Shown here piece after piece: positions 11,201 through 23,225 of a DNA stretch of 64,000 nucleotides. Source of the DNA: Phoebastria nigripes. Taxonomy: Eukaryota; Chordata; Aves; Procellariiformes; Diomedeidae. The DNA lies in the NCBI GenBank assembly GCA_035582835.1, contig JAYKAV010002475.1, positions 213,997-277,996 on the forward strand, read 5' to 3'. The notes beneath the pieces are model-generated. The model worked only from the letters and a program-made list of their open reading frames with translations. It ran no database searches and was not told the origin of the DNA. The stretch's first letter is position 1; every line of letters begins with the position of its first letter. The position numbers and the translations under genes are program-made.

Positions 11201-14023
11201 AAGATTAATTTAGTTTGTTTTTTGAAGTAAGTCTACACTGGATGTGTTCACATGACAACTTGAAATAAAAGGCATAGAAATTCTCCTGCATGACGGTTGA
11301 AAAAGGTAGTAATATAGTTACCCACTGCAAGTGCAGCAAGGAAGCTACTCTTCTATGAATGTAACACAGCCAGGTATATCCATATTAGATTTAATAGTGA
11401 CGGCTATGGTAAATATGGCCTTAAAGACCTTTGTCCAGCTTAATAATCCACACGCACCTGCAATGTCCTTTACTTTCTACATATTCAGGACTATGGAAGA
11501 AGTTTCAAATGAGTCAATTGTCCTCTGTTCTTTCACCTTTTTCTAAATCTTGATATTCCCTGACATATTACAGAAGCAAAAGATGTGACACCCTTAATTT
11601 ACTCACGTTTCATAGTTTCATATTTTCAGTAATGTTAATAAAGCCCCTTCGATTTCTCAGCAGGTGGTATCCCATCTGTCACACACAAATCCTCCAGAAA
11701 TGTCATACTACTGCAAGAAATCTGTCCATCATGATGCAACTGTCCATTACCACAGAAAGGGTGCCAGTTTTCTGTCCCTGCTGGTTCTCCCACCTTCTAC
11801 AAGGACTACCTTAAACACTTCAAAGAAAATATGAATAAACTGGGGAAATTCCTGCACATTAGTTACAGCTGTCTAGGACTGCTTCTCTTCTAAGTTCAAC
11901 CATGTTTTAGAGGAAGAATAATCTTTTCTGGCTGTTCCTACTAAAAAGACAACTTTACATTTAAAGTAACAATTGAAAAGTTTCCAAAGAATCAGCAAAT
12001 CTTCTTAATTATTTCATTAATTGTTTTGTGTGAACAGCTGCTGCCTTTCCAGCTAACAGTGCACAACCTTTCTGGTCAGACAGGAGAGGGATATACACTA
12101 CCGCCTCTTTTTTACAGTTTAATTAGACCTACTTAGCACATAGAGTCTAAGCTGAACATCCATGCATGGTAGTTCCAGGACACGTGTCCTTTGCAGCCCT
12201 GAGAAGCAGAGGATGGTAGCTGTAGTGAACAGAGAAAACTGTAGTTTCAGTCTGAAGAGTTGGTTACAGACAGTGGAACAAAAATCTATGAATGAAGATG
12301 TAATCTATGCATCTATTTTGTAATCATCACTCCTCAGAATCCTCTTTGCTGGACAACGTGAGTCCCCACATTTGGAATTTGAAGTAAATACCCATATATC
12401 TGTCTAAGAACTGTACTGTGGTCCACCACAAACTAAAAGTTCAATTTGTATGAGACCTTTCAGTGATGATGGAATAGGTCAACACTGATCTGATCTGTCC
12501 TAAAAGGACTGAGTTTCACAGGGAAACCTGAAACCCATCAGGTCCGGATCAAGTTTCATACAGACTTCAGAAAGGACCTCCAAAGACAGACAAAACAAAA
12601 CAGATGCATTAGCTGCCTTCTTGGAATATTGCTGAGCTTTTCACAACCTCACTAAATGTGTTGAGACTAGAGAGGGATCAGGTGTTATATTTACTGCTAA
12701 TACACTTTGAAGCAGTGAATGTTTAAACGTGATTTTTGCTGTAGTAAGCAATGATGTGTTTGTGTGCATGTAGGCTGCTTGCCAATCTGACTGACACTAT
12801 TTGAATGCTAATGATTCATTAGAGAACAGTAAGTCAGATTTAAATTGCTTTAAAAAAAGAAATACAGCATCAAACTACAATGGTTTGGAAGTTTTTAAGG
12901 CTGCTCTGAGATAAAACATAGGGAGACCTGTTCTTGTACAGTGTTTGCTTGCATGTTTGATTTGTAACGTTAACAATGAACTCCAAAGTTCTTTCCTGTG
13001 AATTACTGCAAACATTCCTCAGCAAAGGAAGCTAACTAAACTTTTCTTCAGAAAGAATTCAATCAGCAGGTATACTTCTATGGATAATATATTTATTTAT
13101 ATATGAAAATAAGAACCAATACCAGAAAGGAAAGAAAGAACAACCCTAGTAGCTTTAAAAGAGTGTCAATTTTAGATTTCATTATTTATTTATTTTCATT
13201 TTGGGGTCAAAATGAGCTGTAGAAAGATGAGGTGCAGAGACAGGAATGTTTCCTCTTATTTTCTATTCCAAAAAAATCAAGCCATTTTGGTACAAGTGAC
13301 ATGTATTTTATTTCAGCATATTTAGATGAAAACAACATAATTTTTGTGACTGCTGTTCCATTCAGAGTAAATAAACTAGCAAATGTTTCTGATTAAACAT
13401 TTGCCTCTGAAGTTAGGTAAAACACATTATAGAAAAGTTACAGGAGAGTATGTGCAAACCTAATCACAGATAAACAGAATTCTTCAGAGATAAAGTGTCA
13501 CTCCCTTCCACAGCAAATGTGGATAAGTTGACAAAGTAAAACTTTTAAAAATGCTTTAAATTACTTCATTTTGCTATTTGTATCAGTTCTGACATTTTTA
13601 AGCCTCACATGTAAGCAATTAATGGAAGAGATAATACTAATTTAATGAATAGCTAACTTTTTATCATAGAATTTTGTTACTAACTCCTCCTCTATATTAT
13701 CTACAAACCAGGTAGAGAACACTGGCAGCATAGAGAAGACCATTTCTCTCTCAGTTTCAATACTAAAGCTGTATCAGTCTTTAGTATCTAGGACAAGCAC
13801 TTACAGAGCAAGCATTGCTCATGGTAGTGCAGTAAATAAGTGTTTCACTATTGCTAGCAGCAGATCACAGGCTTTGTGCTCATTTTGCAAGCTTTTGGAA
13901 CTGAAGTTTGTCAGTCTTATTTTGTCTGAAACTGCCTTGACCTGCCTGAAGCTGTATTTTGACTTGTTTAGGTATAATCTTTTGTCATGACCACCTGGCT
14001 ATGCCTGACTTGTTTTACTTTGA

Positions 14024-14063
14024 GGTTTTGGTTTTGGGTATTTTGGTTTTGGTTTTGTTTTTG
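14024..14063. repeat. Degenerate (GGTTTT)n repeat
   Basis: Irregular GGTTTT / GGGTATTTT units. Similar GT-rich tracts occur at 51937-51990 and 59689-59735. Confidence 0.75.
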
Positions 14064-14698
14064 CAGTGTATAACCATAATTTTAAGTAGGTAGTAACAAC
14101 AAGTAGGTATTCTGTATAGAAATGCCTATGTCTTTAACATAACGATTTGACCAAGAGGGCTCTCTGGTATGAAAGTAGAGGCCTTGGAAATAGGGTACAT
14201 GATGGAGTGTAGAGGGCACAGGCAGTAAATGACAAGAAAAGAGGACCAGACATGAACAACTCACCAATGTTCAGTTAAATAAGTGCAGAACTGTACCAAT
14301 CATGAGTTGCAAAGAGCTTGAAGAACATATGCTCAACGTATGGATAGCACACCCTGTACTGTCAATTCAGAGGTAATATGGACTAGCAGGCCAGTGAAGA
14401 AATAGCAAAGTGTAAAGAGTTTTAGGAAATGCAAAAATGATGCCAAGCAAATCCGAGATTGAATAGGAAGGAACTTTCTACCTCAACATCATACTCATTC
14501 CATCAAAGATATCAGGATGCTGACAGCTCACTGTACCTTCCCCCCCACTCCAGACAGGAATCACCAATCCTGGAACCTACAGGAGCAGTGAAAGAGAGAA
14601 GGGGTAGATACTAGGAATGTGTGCATAGCAGTTTTAACTGAATTATTATAATGGAGACCTCTCCTCCAATAAGTTGTTTTTTTTTTATTTACTCTTTA
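14064..14698. other. Unique DNA, no gene seen
   Basis: No repeat or coding frame recognised. A 61-codon minus frame at 14082-14267 looks random. Confidence 0.5.
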
Positions 14699-14779
14699 GA
14701 ATGGAATGGAATGGAATGGAATGGAATGGAATAGAATAGAATAAAATAGAATAGAATAGAATAGAATAGAATAGAATAA
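14699..14779 (-). repeat. (ATTCT)n / (ATTCC)n tail of CR1 copy
   Basis: Read on the plus strand: six GGAAT units followed by about nine AGAAT units. It sits exactly at the 3' end of the adjoining minus-strand CR1, so it is the element's microsatellite tail, expanded. The distal units have drifted to ATTCC. The plus-strand CR1 at 23171-27302 ends in the same pentamer but with only about three units. Confidence 0.9.
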
Positions 14780-15668
14780 TATTTCAGTTAGAAGGGACCT
14801 ACAATGATCACCTAGTCAAACTGCCTGATCAATTCAGGGCTGACCAAAAGTTAAAGCATGTTGTTAAGGGCATTGCCCAAATGCCTCTTAAACACTGACA
14901 GGCTTGGGGCATCGACCACCTCTCTAGCCTGTTCCAGTGTTTGACCACCCTCTGGGTAAAGAAATGCTTCCTAATGTCCAGTCTAAACCTCCCCTGGTGC
15001 AGCTTTGAACCATTCCCACACGTCCTATCACAGGATCTCAGGGAGAAGAGATCAGCACCTCCCTCTCCACTTCCCCTTCTCAGAAAGCTGTAGAGAGCAA
15101 CGAGGTCNCCCCTCAGCCTCTTTTCTCCAAAGTAGAGAAGCCCAAAATCCTTAGCCACCCCTCATAGGACATGCCTTCCAGCCCTTTCACCAGCTTTGTT
15201 GCCCTCCTCTGGATGCATTTGAGGACCTTCACATCCTTCTCAAATTGTGGGGCCCAGAGCTGCACACAGTACTCAAGGTGAGGCCGCACCAACGCTGAAT
15301 ACAGCAGGATAATCGCCTCTCTTGACTGGCTGGTTATGCTGTGTTTGATGCACCCCAGGATGTGGTTTGCCCTCTTGGCTGCGAGGGCACACTTCTGACT
15401 CAGCCTGCTGTCAACCAGCTGAGCCTGCTGTCAACCAGCACCTCCAGATCCCTTTCTGCAAGGTTGCTTTCCAGCCACTCCTCTCCCAATTTAGACTTGT
15501 GCCTGGCATTACTCCATCTAGGTCCAGACTCCAGCATTTTGACTTGTTGAATTTCATCCCATTAATCATTACCCAATGCTCCAATCCAACTAGATCCCTC
15601 TGCGAGGCCTCTTGTCCCTCAAGAGAGTCAACAGCACCTCCCAGTTTAGCATCATTAGCAAACTTGCT
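14780..15668 (-). mobile_element. CR1 LINE 3' fragment, 5'-truncated
   Basis: Minus-strand CR1 from just after RT motif C to the 3' tail. It is collinear with 26415-27295 of the larger CR1. From about 14786 to 15475 the two copies are almost identical (essentially one substitution, plus an extra 20-bp duplication here), while in the last ~190 bp they differ much more. The 5' truncation point falls at 'gcaaacttgct' (15668), after which similarity stops. Residual coding includes '[19 protein letters not shown]' and '[19 protein letters not shown]', the conserved C-terminal block of CR1 ORF2. The frame is interrupted in the same two places as in the larger copy. An N at 15108 is at the position homologous to the N at 26960. 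Confidence 0.95.
15401..15440. repeat. 20-bp tandem duplication inside CR1
   Basis: Two adjacent 20-bp units sharing 'gcctgctgtcaaccagc' (18 of 20 bases equal). The homologous stretch of the larger CR1 (about 26645-26670) has a single unit, so the duplication arose in this copy or is an assembly stutter. Confidence 0.85.
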
Positions 15669-18280
15669 TTCTTTCCTTCTGTGTAATAATTAGATCTGGA
15701 CTAATAACAGTATTTTATTTAGTCTGTCAATACTTCAATTATACTAAGAATAAATTATTGGCTTTACAAATAAAGTGTGTTACTTTTGCACCCTTAACAA
15801 GATTTTGACTGTACAATCATTGTCACCTTAGCACACAGGCATAAAGTCTGCATAGCCACATGAGGCAGCAGTTGGATATTGGGATATCCTCCATGCAGAT
15901 AATAACTCTAAGAAGTTTTTACAGAGAACATGTACACAGAGATTTTCAGAGGCAAATCACTTTGCAAAATGTGGCAGCTTTAGGAATTGAAGCAACACCA
16001 AACCAGGGCCTTGTCAAATATCACTCTGTTTTCCAGTGACAGAAACAATAGCTTATCTTGAGGAAAAGCTGTATATTTTTGAAAAATCATGGACAAAACA
16101 ATATATTTTGTCCAAGCTTCACCTAGGAAATGACTGAACAGTTTTAGATAAAACTTTAATAATCAACTCAAGGCAAATAACTTTGCATGAAAACTGTCAG
16201 CTTGAATGCTTAAGTTTGACAAATGAAAAGTGGCTGAAATCAGGGTTTTATAGCATGAAAACTGGAGCAACCCTTATATAGGGAAATTTATATTTAACTA
16301 CATGTAGAAAATGTACTCTAGGCTGCAATCCTAATAACAAAATACAATCACTTTAATGTTAGTTTTAGCTGACATGCTGTGCATGTTGTATATGAGAGGT
16401 TATCATACATATCGGTATACTTAAATAACAAATTATATGTCTCTTGTCTACGTACTGTATATTATTTCAAATTAGGAGTGATGTTCATACTATTCACCCT
16501 ATTAAATTGAGTAGACAATTTAAAAATGGAGTGTTTCATTCTAGGTGGAGGAGATTTTCAGGCAAGGGGACTGACATGTCTGCACAAAGTTCTGAGATCA
16601 ACGCAGAGTCAGATAGAGATCTGTCTAAATTCATTAAAAAAACCCACCACCACCACCACCACCANCAACAACAAAACAAACAACAAAACAACAACAACAA
16701 AACCAAAACAGAAATCAGTCTGGGATATTACCTGACTTAAAATACATAGAAAATTCCTCAATGATCCTCTGGTGATGTGTATCATATGAAATACAGACAC
16801 ATGTTAACCTTCTAATGATGCCAGTCTGTACAATATTACAAAGAAACTATATTCCCATTTCAATAAATTATTTCCAAAGCTTTTTTGTCCTTTTTAAATA
16901 CAAAAGTTTGTATGTGAAATTGAAAGTAATGATCTTGGACTACTTGTTTTCTGTATTACAGCTCTTCACAAAGGACAGCTTCATTTTCAAGACCCTAACC
17001 TAGGATTTGGGAAAGCATCTCCCTAGCTTTCCATATATTCCCTATACAACATTGGGGAAATTAATTGCTCTTTCTGAGCCTCAATTTCACATTTGCATAA
17101 ANAGGAGAGTAGTTCCACTCCACAGGACTTATGAAAATAGAAGTTGTCAGGCTCCTACATGTTTGGTAATGATACTGGTATGCTAGAAAAGATTATTATA
17201 TTCACATACCATTGCTGTTTTGTCTGCTCTTAGATTGCCTCATTTATTTAGTAGTTTGTATGTCTGTCACACTTACAGTATAGTTACTATTAACCATCAG
17301 CAAATTCTGCACTTATAAATATGCAAAAGTACTTAAAATTCTATCTTTGTAGATGTTCTGGTTTCAAACACTTTCAAGAATATGTTATTTACATAAACAC
17401 GCTACTATTCAGAAGATTCTTTAAAAGTTATGTAAAATGCTGTTGAGCCTCAATTTTAATACATTAACGGACCTTAGTTTAAGAGCTGCAGGCAGGATTT
17501 TCATCATGCTTAATGGAATCAGTTTGCTGATTTATATATATATAACTTTAAAACTTATNGATGACCAAACAGGAAATAGAACTTCTTACCCTGCAGAGAA
17601 TATCATGTAAATAACAGCTCCAAAACTGGCAACAGGAGTTGTTGCCCATACTCACTATCAGCCTATTCAAAGGGCTATTCATAGGGAGACAGAAGGGTTA
17701 AGCTTCTTTCTTGCCCTTGTTTACAACCTTAATCAATCCAGAGAGAAGTCATCGGTGCATACATGGTTTCTCTTTTCCTGTGTCAAAGGGAACTGTTGTT
17801 CAATGTGTCTCTAAACTTATCTTCACACACATAAATGGAACAATTATAAGAGATTATAAGATGAAGAGACAAATCATAACCAGTTCTACCTTGTTGAATT
17901 TTGCCATCACACAGGACTTCAGGAAAGCTGCAAAAATATTAACCTTGACCTTCAGTATGTATTAAAATCAGGGATAATCAGTTGATAATCAGATAAGTGC
18001 TCTCTGGGGAAAGAATAAAAGACCTCATCCAATGCGGCTACTAAAAGCTGGTGAAAATCTGGTCCTGATGTTATCCAGATGCAAAGCTTTAACCTTTCTT
18101 AGAGATGAAAGCTAAAGCCCTGGAGCAGGGGCCAAGATAAACACGTTCCATTTCGGGCTTAACACCAGACTCCTGGTGTCAAATGCTCATTTGCTGTGGC
18201 TTGGTTCCCAAATGTAAAATGAATACAGTAGTGTTTCCTTCCCTTGCTTTTTATTTGCTAGCACCGGGACAAAGATGGCC
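15669..18280. other. Unique AT-rich DNA with one microsatellite
   Basis: No host gene recognised. Frames at 16444-16800 on both strands are driven by the CAC/CAA microsatellite and are not coding. The remainder is ordinary AT-rich sequence with single N at 17102 and about 17560. Confidence 0.5.
16642..16705. repeat. (CAC)n-(CAA)n compound microsatellite
   Basis: About seven CAC triplets followed by CAA/AAAC units, with an N at the CAC-to-CAA switch. It is likely length-polymorphic. Confidence 0.93.
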
Positions 18281-18780
18281 TAGAAAGAGACCAGCACAAA
18301 AGCATTCTAGCAGATTAACTGCTGCAAGAACACTTTGTGTCATCTGCAAACATGATGAGAGTGAAATCTGTACCATCATTCAGGCCATTAATGAACAGTA
18401 CTGGTCCTGGTATTGCTTCCTGAGAGAAACTACTGCTTTCTGGTCACTAGCTGAGCTTCATATCATGGATCACAACACAGTAAGCCCAGCAGTCCAGGCC
18501 ATTTTCAACCCACATTGTTGACTGCTTATCATCTTGTTCATATATCACCAACCTGGCAACAAAGTTAGTATGAAAGCTGTGTCAAAGGACTTTCTGAAGT
18601 CAGGGTGATCAAACATACACATCTTTGCCTGTCTACGGTCTTCTCATCAAGGCTATCACATTGGATAGGCATGATTTGCATGGACCTGGATTTCCCTGAA
18701 CTTGTTAAATATTGTGCCTATGATCTAGAGCAACCTCTGTGCTACAGATTACATAGTAGCTGTTAAAAAGATAGGACGCT
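18281..18780 (-). mobile_element. Ancient CR1 LINE fragment (RT region)
   Basis: On the minus strand, diverged CR1 RT blocks occur in the correct order. 'gtgtcatctgcaaac' at about 18338-18352 is the antisense of the FADDT motif. It is followed by a 'cattaatgaacagtactgg' block corresponding to the conserved stretch upstream of motif C. 'gctgtgtcaaaggactttct' with 'gaagtcagggt' near 18580-18607 is the antisense of FSKAFDT. 'aggcatgatttgcatgg' near 18666-18682 is the antisense of the fingers region. Frames are destroyed. It is older than the CR1 copies at 3816 and 23171. The left boundary is soft. Confidence 0.7.
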
Positions 18781-19984
18781 ACTTACCTGCCTTACATGAC
18801 TATTGTGTTATTTCTAAATTTATAATTTCACTTTGAAATAAGAAATAAGTAAAATAAAACTACTATAACTGACTATGACCTCAAAGGGATGTGGACACCA
18901 TTCACATTCCACATCACAATGTTGAGGTCTGTTTTTTTCTATCACTATGCTTATTAACTCTGATAATTTCATATCACCTCTTCCCACTTCAGAAATATTG
19001 GTCATCTGATATGCCACATAAATACACCTCTTGGATGAGAAGATATTTCTCAATTTGTAAAGTGCCAAACAAGTGTCAATCAACTAAACATTTTGAGCAT
19101 GTCCACTGCCTATTACTCTCTCCTTTTAATGTGAGATTTGTTGAGGAAAGATTCTTCCTTCTTCAAACATTACTGGGATATTTCTTTAGCTTAGCATGTC
19201 GCATAAAATACAGCAGACTGCTCAGCACTGTTGAGCAGAAGCTTGAAATTGCTTGTATGCTGCTAGCTTTGATCTTGAGATGAGTTTGTGAGACACAGAA
19301 TTTTAACATGATGTTGTAAACAGAATGGATGAAACATCCAGTAAAATTTAGTGTGTCGATACAGAAGTACTTGTTCTAATTTCACCTTCTTGATTGAAGA
19401 AATAGGCAACCTCCAATATATCCCAACATTGTTTCTGCTTAAATCTATGTATCTATGAAGTAGAACTTCTTTTCTGCTTGAGAATTAGAACAACTCTTGA
19501 TTTCTTTGTCCAACCCCATAATACTGAAATATTAGTTTAACAACTATAAAAAGTATTCTGCTTTAAGTAGACAATAAGACCATGCATTTAAAATAAATAT
19601 TCTTCCACAAACTGTTGTCAGCAGCAAANCTTTCCAGGTTTAGTAATTTAGGGTTGCCTTCTAAAAATCCAAAGATTGCTATTTTGTGCCAGAAAACAAA
19701 AGAAAATCAATTGTCTCTAATAGTTCACTTTCAACATAAAAAACCCTGCTCTATTCACAAGCAACCACAAAAGGTTAACAAAACCCAATAAGGTGGCAAC
19801 TGCAAAATCTATGTATATTAAGGAAGCCTACCAGTCTCCAGGATACCTAGGCAATAGTCACAGTCATCCTTTTTAGACTCAACAGGGCTAACAAGGTAAT
19901 TATTTTCTAGCCTGAGATCTCCTGCCTGAGATTTCCCCTCTCTAGGTATGTATCCCATTCATGATTGGCTGTTGGTGAAGATAT

Positions 19985-20010
19985 AAAAAAAAAAAAAAAA
20001 AAAGGGGGGG
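19985..20010. repeat. Poly-A followed by poly-G
   Basis: About 19 A immediately followed by 7 G. No retrocopy body is recognisable upstream. Confidence 0.9.
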
Positions 20011-21311
20011 AATTATTGTTAACACTTAGGAGCTATTCTAGACTTCATGCAGAAATCAAGGCAGCTCTACTGCATACTGTGTATAAATATGATCTTTTGG
20101 TATAGGATGGCCTTCACTGTCATCTGTGTTTTAGGATGCTACTTCCTGTCAGTTCATCCCAAGAAACCTGATAACTTTTACCCATTTTTCAGTCGTTTCT
20201 GTCTGCTACAGGTTGCTTATCTCAAAAGGCCTGCATTAACCATAAGGAGCGGTGGCAAATGGAGCTTTTAACAGAGGTCTTGCCACAAAAGGAGCACTAC
20301 TGTTAGAAGATAACTCAAAGACCTTTTCCCTTTCTATTTCTTCTAGGATGCCATACAAAGTCATACCAGAATTAAGATCTGGTAAGGCTCAAGGTATGTT
20401 CTCTTTATTGCACCCAAACTTGACAGTCACTCATGTTTTATCTAAAATGCCACAGTCTGTCTAAAGCAGACGGGATCTTGCTTGTTAGTTGCTTCCTCTC
20501 ACCAGCAATTGGATAACAACAAAGAACTCCCCTTCTGAAAGTTTCAGGTTTTTTTTAGTTTAAAGCATCTCTGGGCTTCATCTTTATCAGTAACCACTAA
20601 TAAACTCCCTTTAGGCCCCAGGCTTTTTTGCTTTCAAAGAGTAATAGAGATTTGGAGAAAATAAGCTGCCTATAATTAATAGAGGGGTTTCCTACATGCA
20701 GCTATCAATCACCAAATTGCTGAAGGAATGCTCTCACTCTTCCAGAAAATGTTGAGTCACACATCAAACACTCATAGAGAGTAAAATTGCTAGTTTTAAA
20801 AGAAAAAAAGCTGCTCATATAAACATTATTCTCAGTTTGAATCAAGAATATGCTACATTGTTTCTTTCCCCACTATGCCTGATCTAAAAAGAACTCTTGC
20901 AGAAGATTAACACATTTTATTCAATCCGTTTGAGAACCTGTGAAGAGTCCTGGTTCTTTTATTTTATGTAGCAAATACTGTATATGAGTCATAGCCTAGC
21001 TTGGTTTGGCTAGCAGTGGACAAAGAAGACAAAGCATCCATTCAACTTTGTCAGCATTTCTAACAATCAGTAAAGCAATTGGTGGTCCAAGATTAACACA
21101 GTCACTGAGAAGACTCTGGCCTCTTTATTAGACTGTCTCTATGCAAATAGCTCTAAAACCAAACATTTTGAACAATTGCCAAACTGTCAAGTATTGTAAT
21201 AATGTGAGCTAAGAGTTTATTTTGTGGTGATGCTAGCATGTTTTCAGAGATTCAAATTTTTTTACAATATATCTTGCCTGTCTCTCTGATGCATGAATAT
21301 CTTTTATTGAT

Positions 21312-21381
21312 ACTCCACCCTCACCACCTCTCTTTCTTCCTTCTTCTCTTTCTCCCTCTTTCCCTTTTCTCCTTTTCCCAG
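21312..21381. repeat. Polypyrimidine (CT-rich) tract
   Basis: About 70 bp almost purely C and T on the plus strand, with mixed CTT/CCT units. It is a candidate for triplex (H-DNA) formation but otherwise low-complexity. Confidence 0.85.
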
Positions 21382-22959
21382 GCTAGTGTCCTCTAGGTTT
21401 CTTAGCAGTTGTTCAAAGAGGAAAGTAGACTTTCACTGAGAAATTATACTGTGTTATATTGTGAGTAAAAAGCAGATCTGACAAACTGAAAATCATCCTG
21501 CCTTTATCTTCTCTGTGAGCTCTTACTAGCTATAGGAAAGTAGAATTTTTTGACATTTACCAGGAAAGAATGCCAGGGAAAATAAGTTGAACTGAGATAT
21601 TGGAGTTCATGAATAATAAAAAACTAAGACTACAAGGATGAGAGGTGTGCTTTAATACAGCTGGTGCCTTCCACATATTTCCATTAAGAAGTGCTCTGCA
21701 GATTTTTTTTATGTGCATGTATAATTCCTGTACTTTGTGGCTTTAGCACTGCTGTCACCTTAGCTCCTAGCACGTGAAGGATAGCTTGTGGGACTCCCTC
21801 AGAGACCATCTTTGGACAGCCAAGGCTTCTGACTCTGTCCTTCATCCACAATTGTCTCCCATGTTTTCTTCCATGAGAAATGCAATAGGAAGGAAGGTCC
21901 ATTTAATTAGCACCCAAATAATGTTCCTTACATTTTTTTCACCAGTTTATCTTCTACATCAAACAGATTATTATTTATCTATATTTTATTTATCATTGAA
22001 TACATACATATATGTTAATGTTCTATATTTATGTTTTATAATAATTTGTCATTACTTTAAGTAAGTGCTTTCAATTGTCTAGAAAGGAAGAGGAATCATA
22101 ATGTGATGTCATTAAGTTTGCAAAATAACATTATGAAGAGATGAAGTTACATACTGATTTAAAGATGTATTTAAATGAGAAATTGAATTCCATAACATGG
22201 GAAACTAAAGTGCTCTATAGTGTCTTAGAAACTGCATTTTTAATTTATGTTTGTTGTTAGAAATCAGCAGGCTTTGTAAATTTAGTCTGAAATGAACCTC
22301 CCAATGCGTAAGACTTCACTTACTTGGAGTTGAGGCTGATCAGCTCTTCCACAGCTGGTGCCAACATTCTGTCAGTCAAATTCTTAACTAGATTGTAAAG
22401 GGCCAGGAAAGCAGTTACTTTTTACTCCCACCTGGAACAAAATATTATGTCAGTTACTTTTTTTCATGGTCTTCCAAGTGCAATAAGACATTCATTACAT
22501 TATCTTTACCTGTCACATTAAGGGTTCATCACAACAATCATAGAAAGGATGGAAGCATAAACTGTTACACTCTCTGCATTTCTCCTTGAATGTGTGATAC
22601 AACATGTGTATAAATAAATACTCTAAATAATACTTTATTTTGCTATAAAAATTTCTTGTAAAATTTAACGTTATATTCATTTGTAACTGTTAAATTTAAA
22701 TAAAATATTAATTTATATAAGGTATGCATTTCTAAATGTTGGTACTGAAGAAAGTAAAATCAGAACATCTAGCAGTAGAAAATAGAAGTGTTTCAGAGCA
22801 AAGTAATTTAATATGGGTACAAATAACAAAGATTCACATTTATTTTGATCTTAGAGTACTATTTATTTTTTCCAAATTTCTTCACATTATTATGGACTAT
22901 AGTCTTCAAAATTATGACGAACTAGTTTTAAAACAAAAGGTTAATGAAAAAGTCTCTCA

Positions 22960-23170
22960 ATTTTAAATTGCTCTCTATCACCTTTGAAAGGTCATGAAGA
23001 TAAAAAGAAGTCCCAGCTGACTAAAAAAGTGACAAATATTATAACCATCTACAAAAAGGGGCGAAAAGGAAGATTCAGAAAACCATAGTCCAATCAGTTT
23101 CACTTTAGTTCCTGGGAAAAATTATGGAACAGGTCCTCATGAAAGCTATTTGCAGGCACGAAAAAAGCAA
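22960..23170 (+). mobile_element. Older CR1 RT fragment, 5' part, split by insertion
   Basis: Decayed CR1 ORF2 in plus orientation. 'gctctctatcacctttgaaagg' reads like the conserved 'LSIIFERS' block. It is followed by the 'EVPADWK' block near 23010 and 'GKIMEQVLM' at about 23117-23145, ending in 'CRHEKSK' at 23170. It stops where the young CR1 begins and resumes at 27303 in the expected next RT block (SQHxFTKxK). It therefore predates the inserted element. Several stops and frameshifts are present. Confidence 0.85.
23166..23170. repeat. Target-site duplication AGCAA, left copy
   Basis: AGCAA directly before the young CR1 and again at 27303-27307 directly after its ATTCT tail. Removing the element and one AGCAA gives an empty site that reads through in one frame of the host CR1. 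The first A of the right copy could also belong to the tail, so the duplication is 4-5 bp. Confidence 0.7.
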
Positions 23171-23225
23171 GCAGTCGCAGTGTGGCAGCGGGCAGGCACA
23201 TGGCAGTGGGCAGGTGCATGGCAGC

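Larger units (their letters stand above)
4954..14023. other. Unique AT-rich DNA, intron or intergenic
   Basis: About 9 kb without a recognisable gene or transposon. It contains homopolymer tracts (T17 at 6180-6196, a T-rich tract at 8224-8251) and several long blocks rich in TAAT/ATTA motifs that look like conserved non-coding DNA, for example about 8540-8640, 8940-9180 and 9620-9960. Frames such as 10277-10577 exist on both strands and look random. No splice-bounded exon stands out. Confidence 0.5.
18781..22959. other. Unique AT-rich DNA, no gene seen
   Basis: Contains an A19-G7 homopolymer junction (19985-20010) and a pyrimidine tract (21312-21381). The 130-codon plus frame at 18891-19283 is the longest in the stretch, but its translation has no domain-like pattern and the opposite strand is also open over part of it. 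It is judged random. Confidence 0.5.

Noticed and set aside
14699..14779. (GGAAT)n as an independent satellite
   Set aside because: It sits exactly at the 3' end of a CR1 whose sister copy ends in the same pentamer, so it is the element's tail.
16444..16800. Frames with poly-His/Thr/Gln or poly-Val runs on both strands
   Set aside because: They translate the CAC/CAA microsatellite, are open on both strands and have no domain-like sequence outside the repeat.
18891..19283. 130-codon plus frame, the longest non-repeat ORF
   Set aside because: Random-looking translation, a competing open frame on the minus strand, no splice signals or family resemblance.
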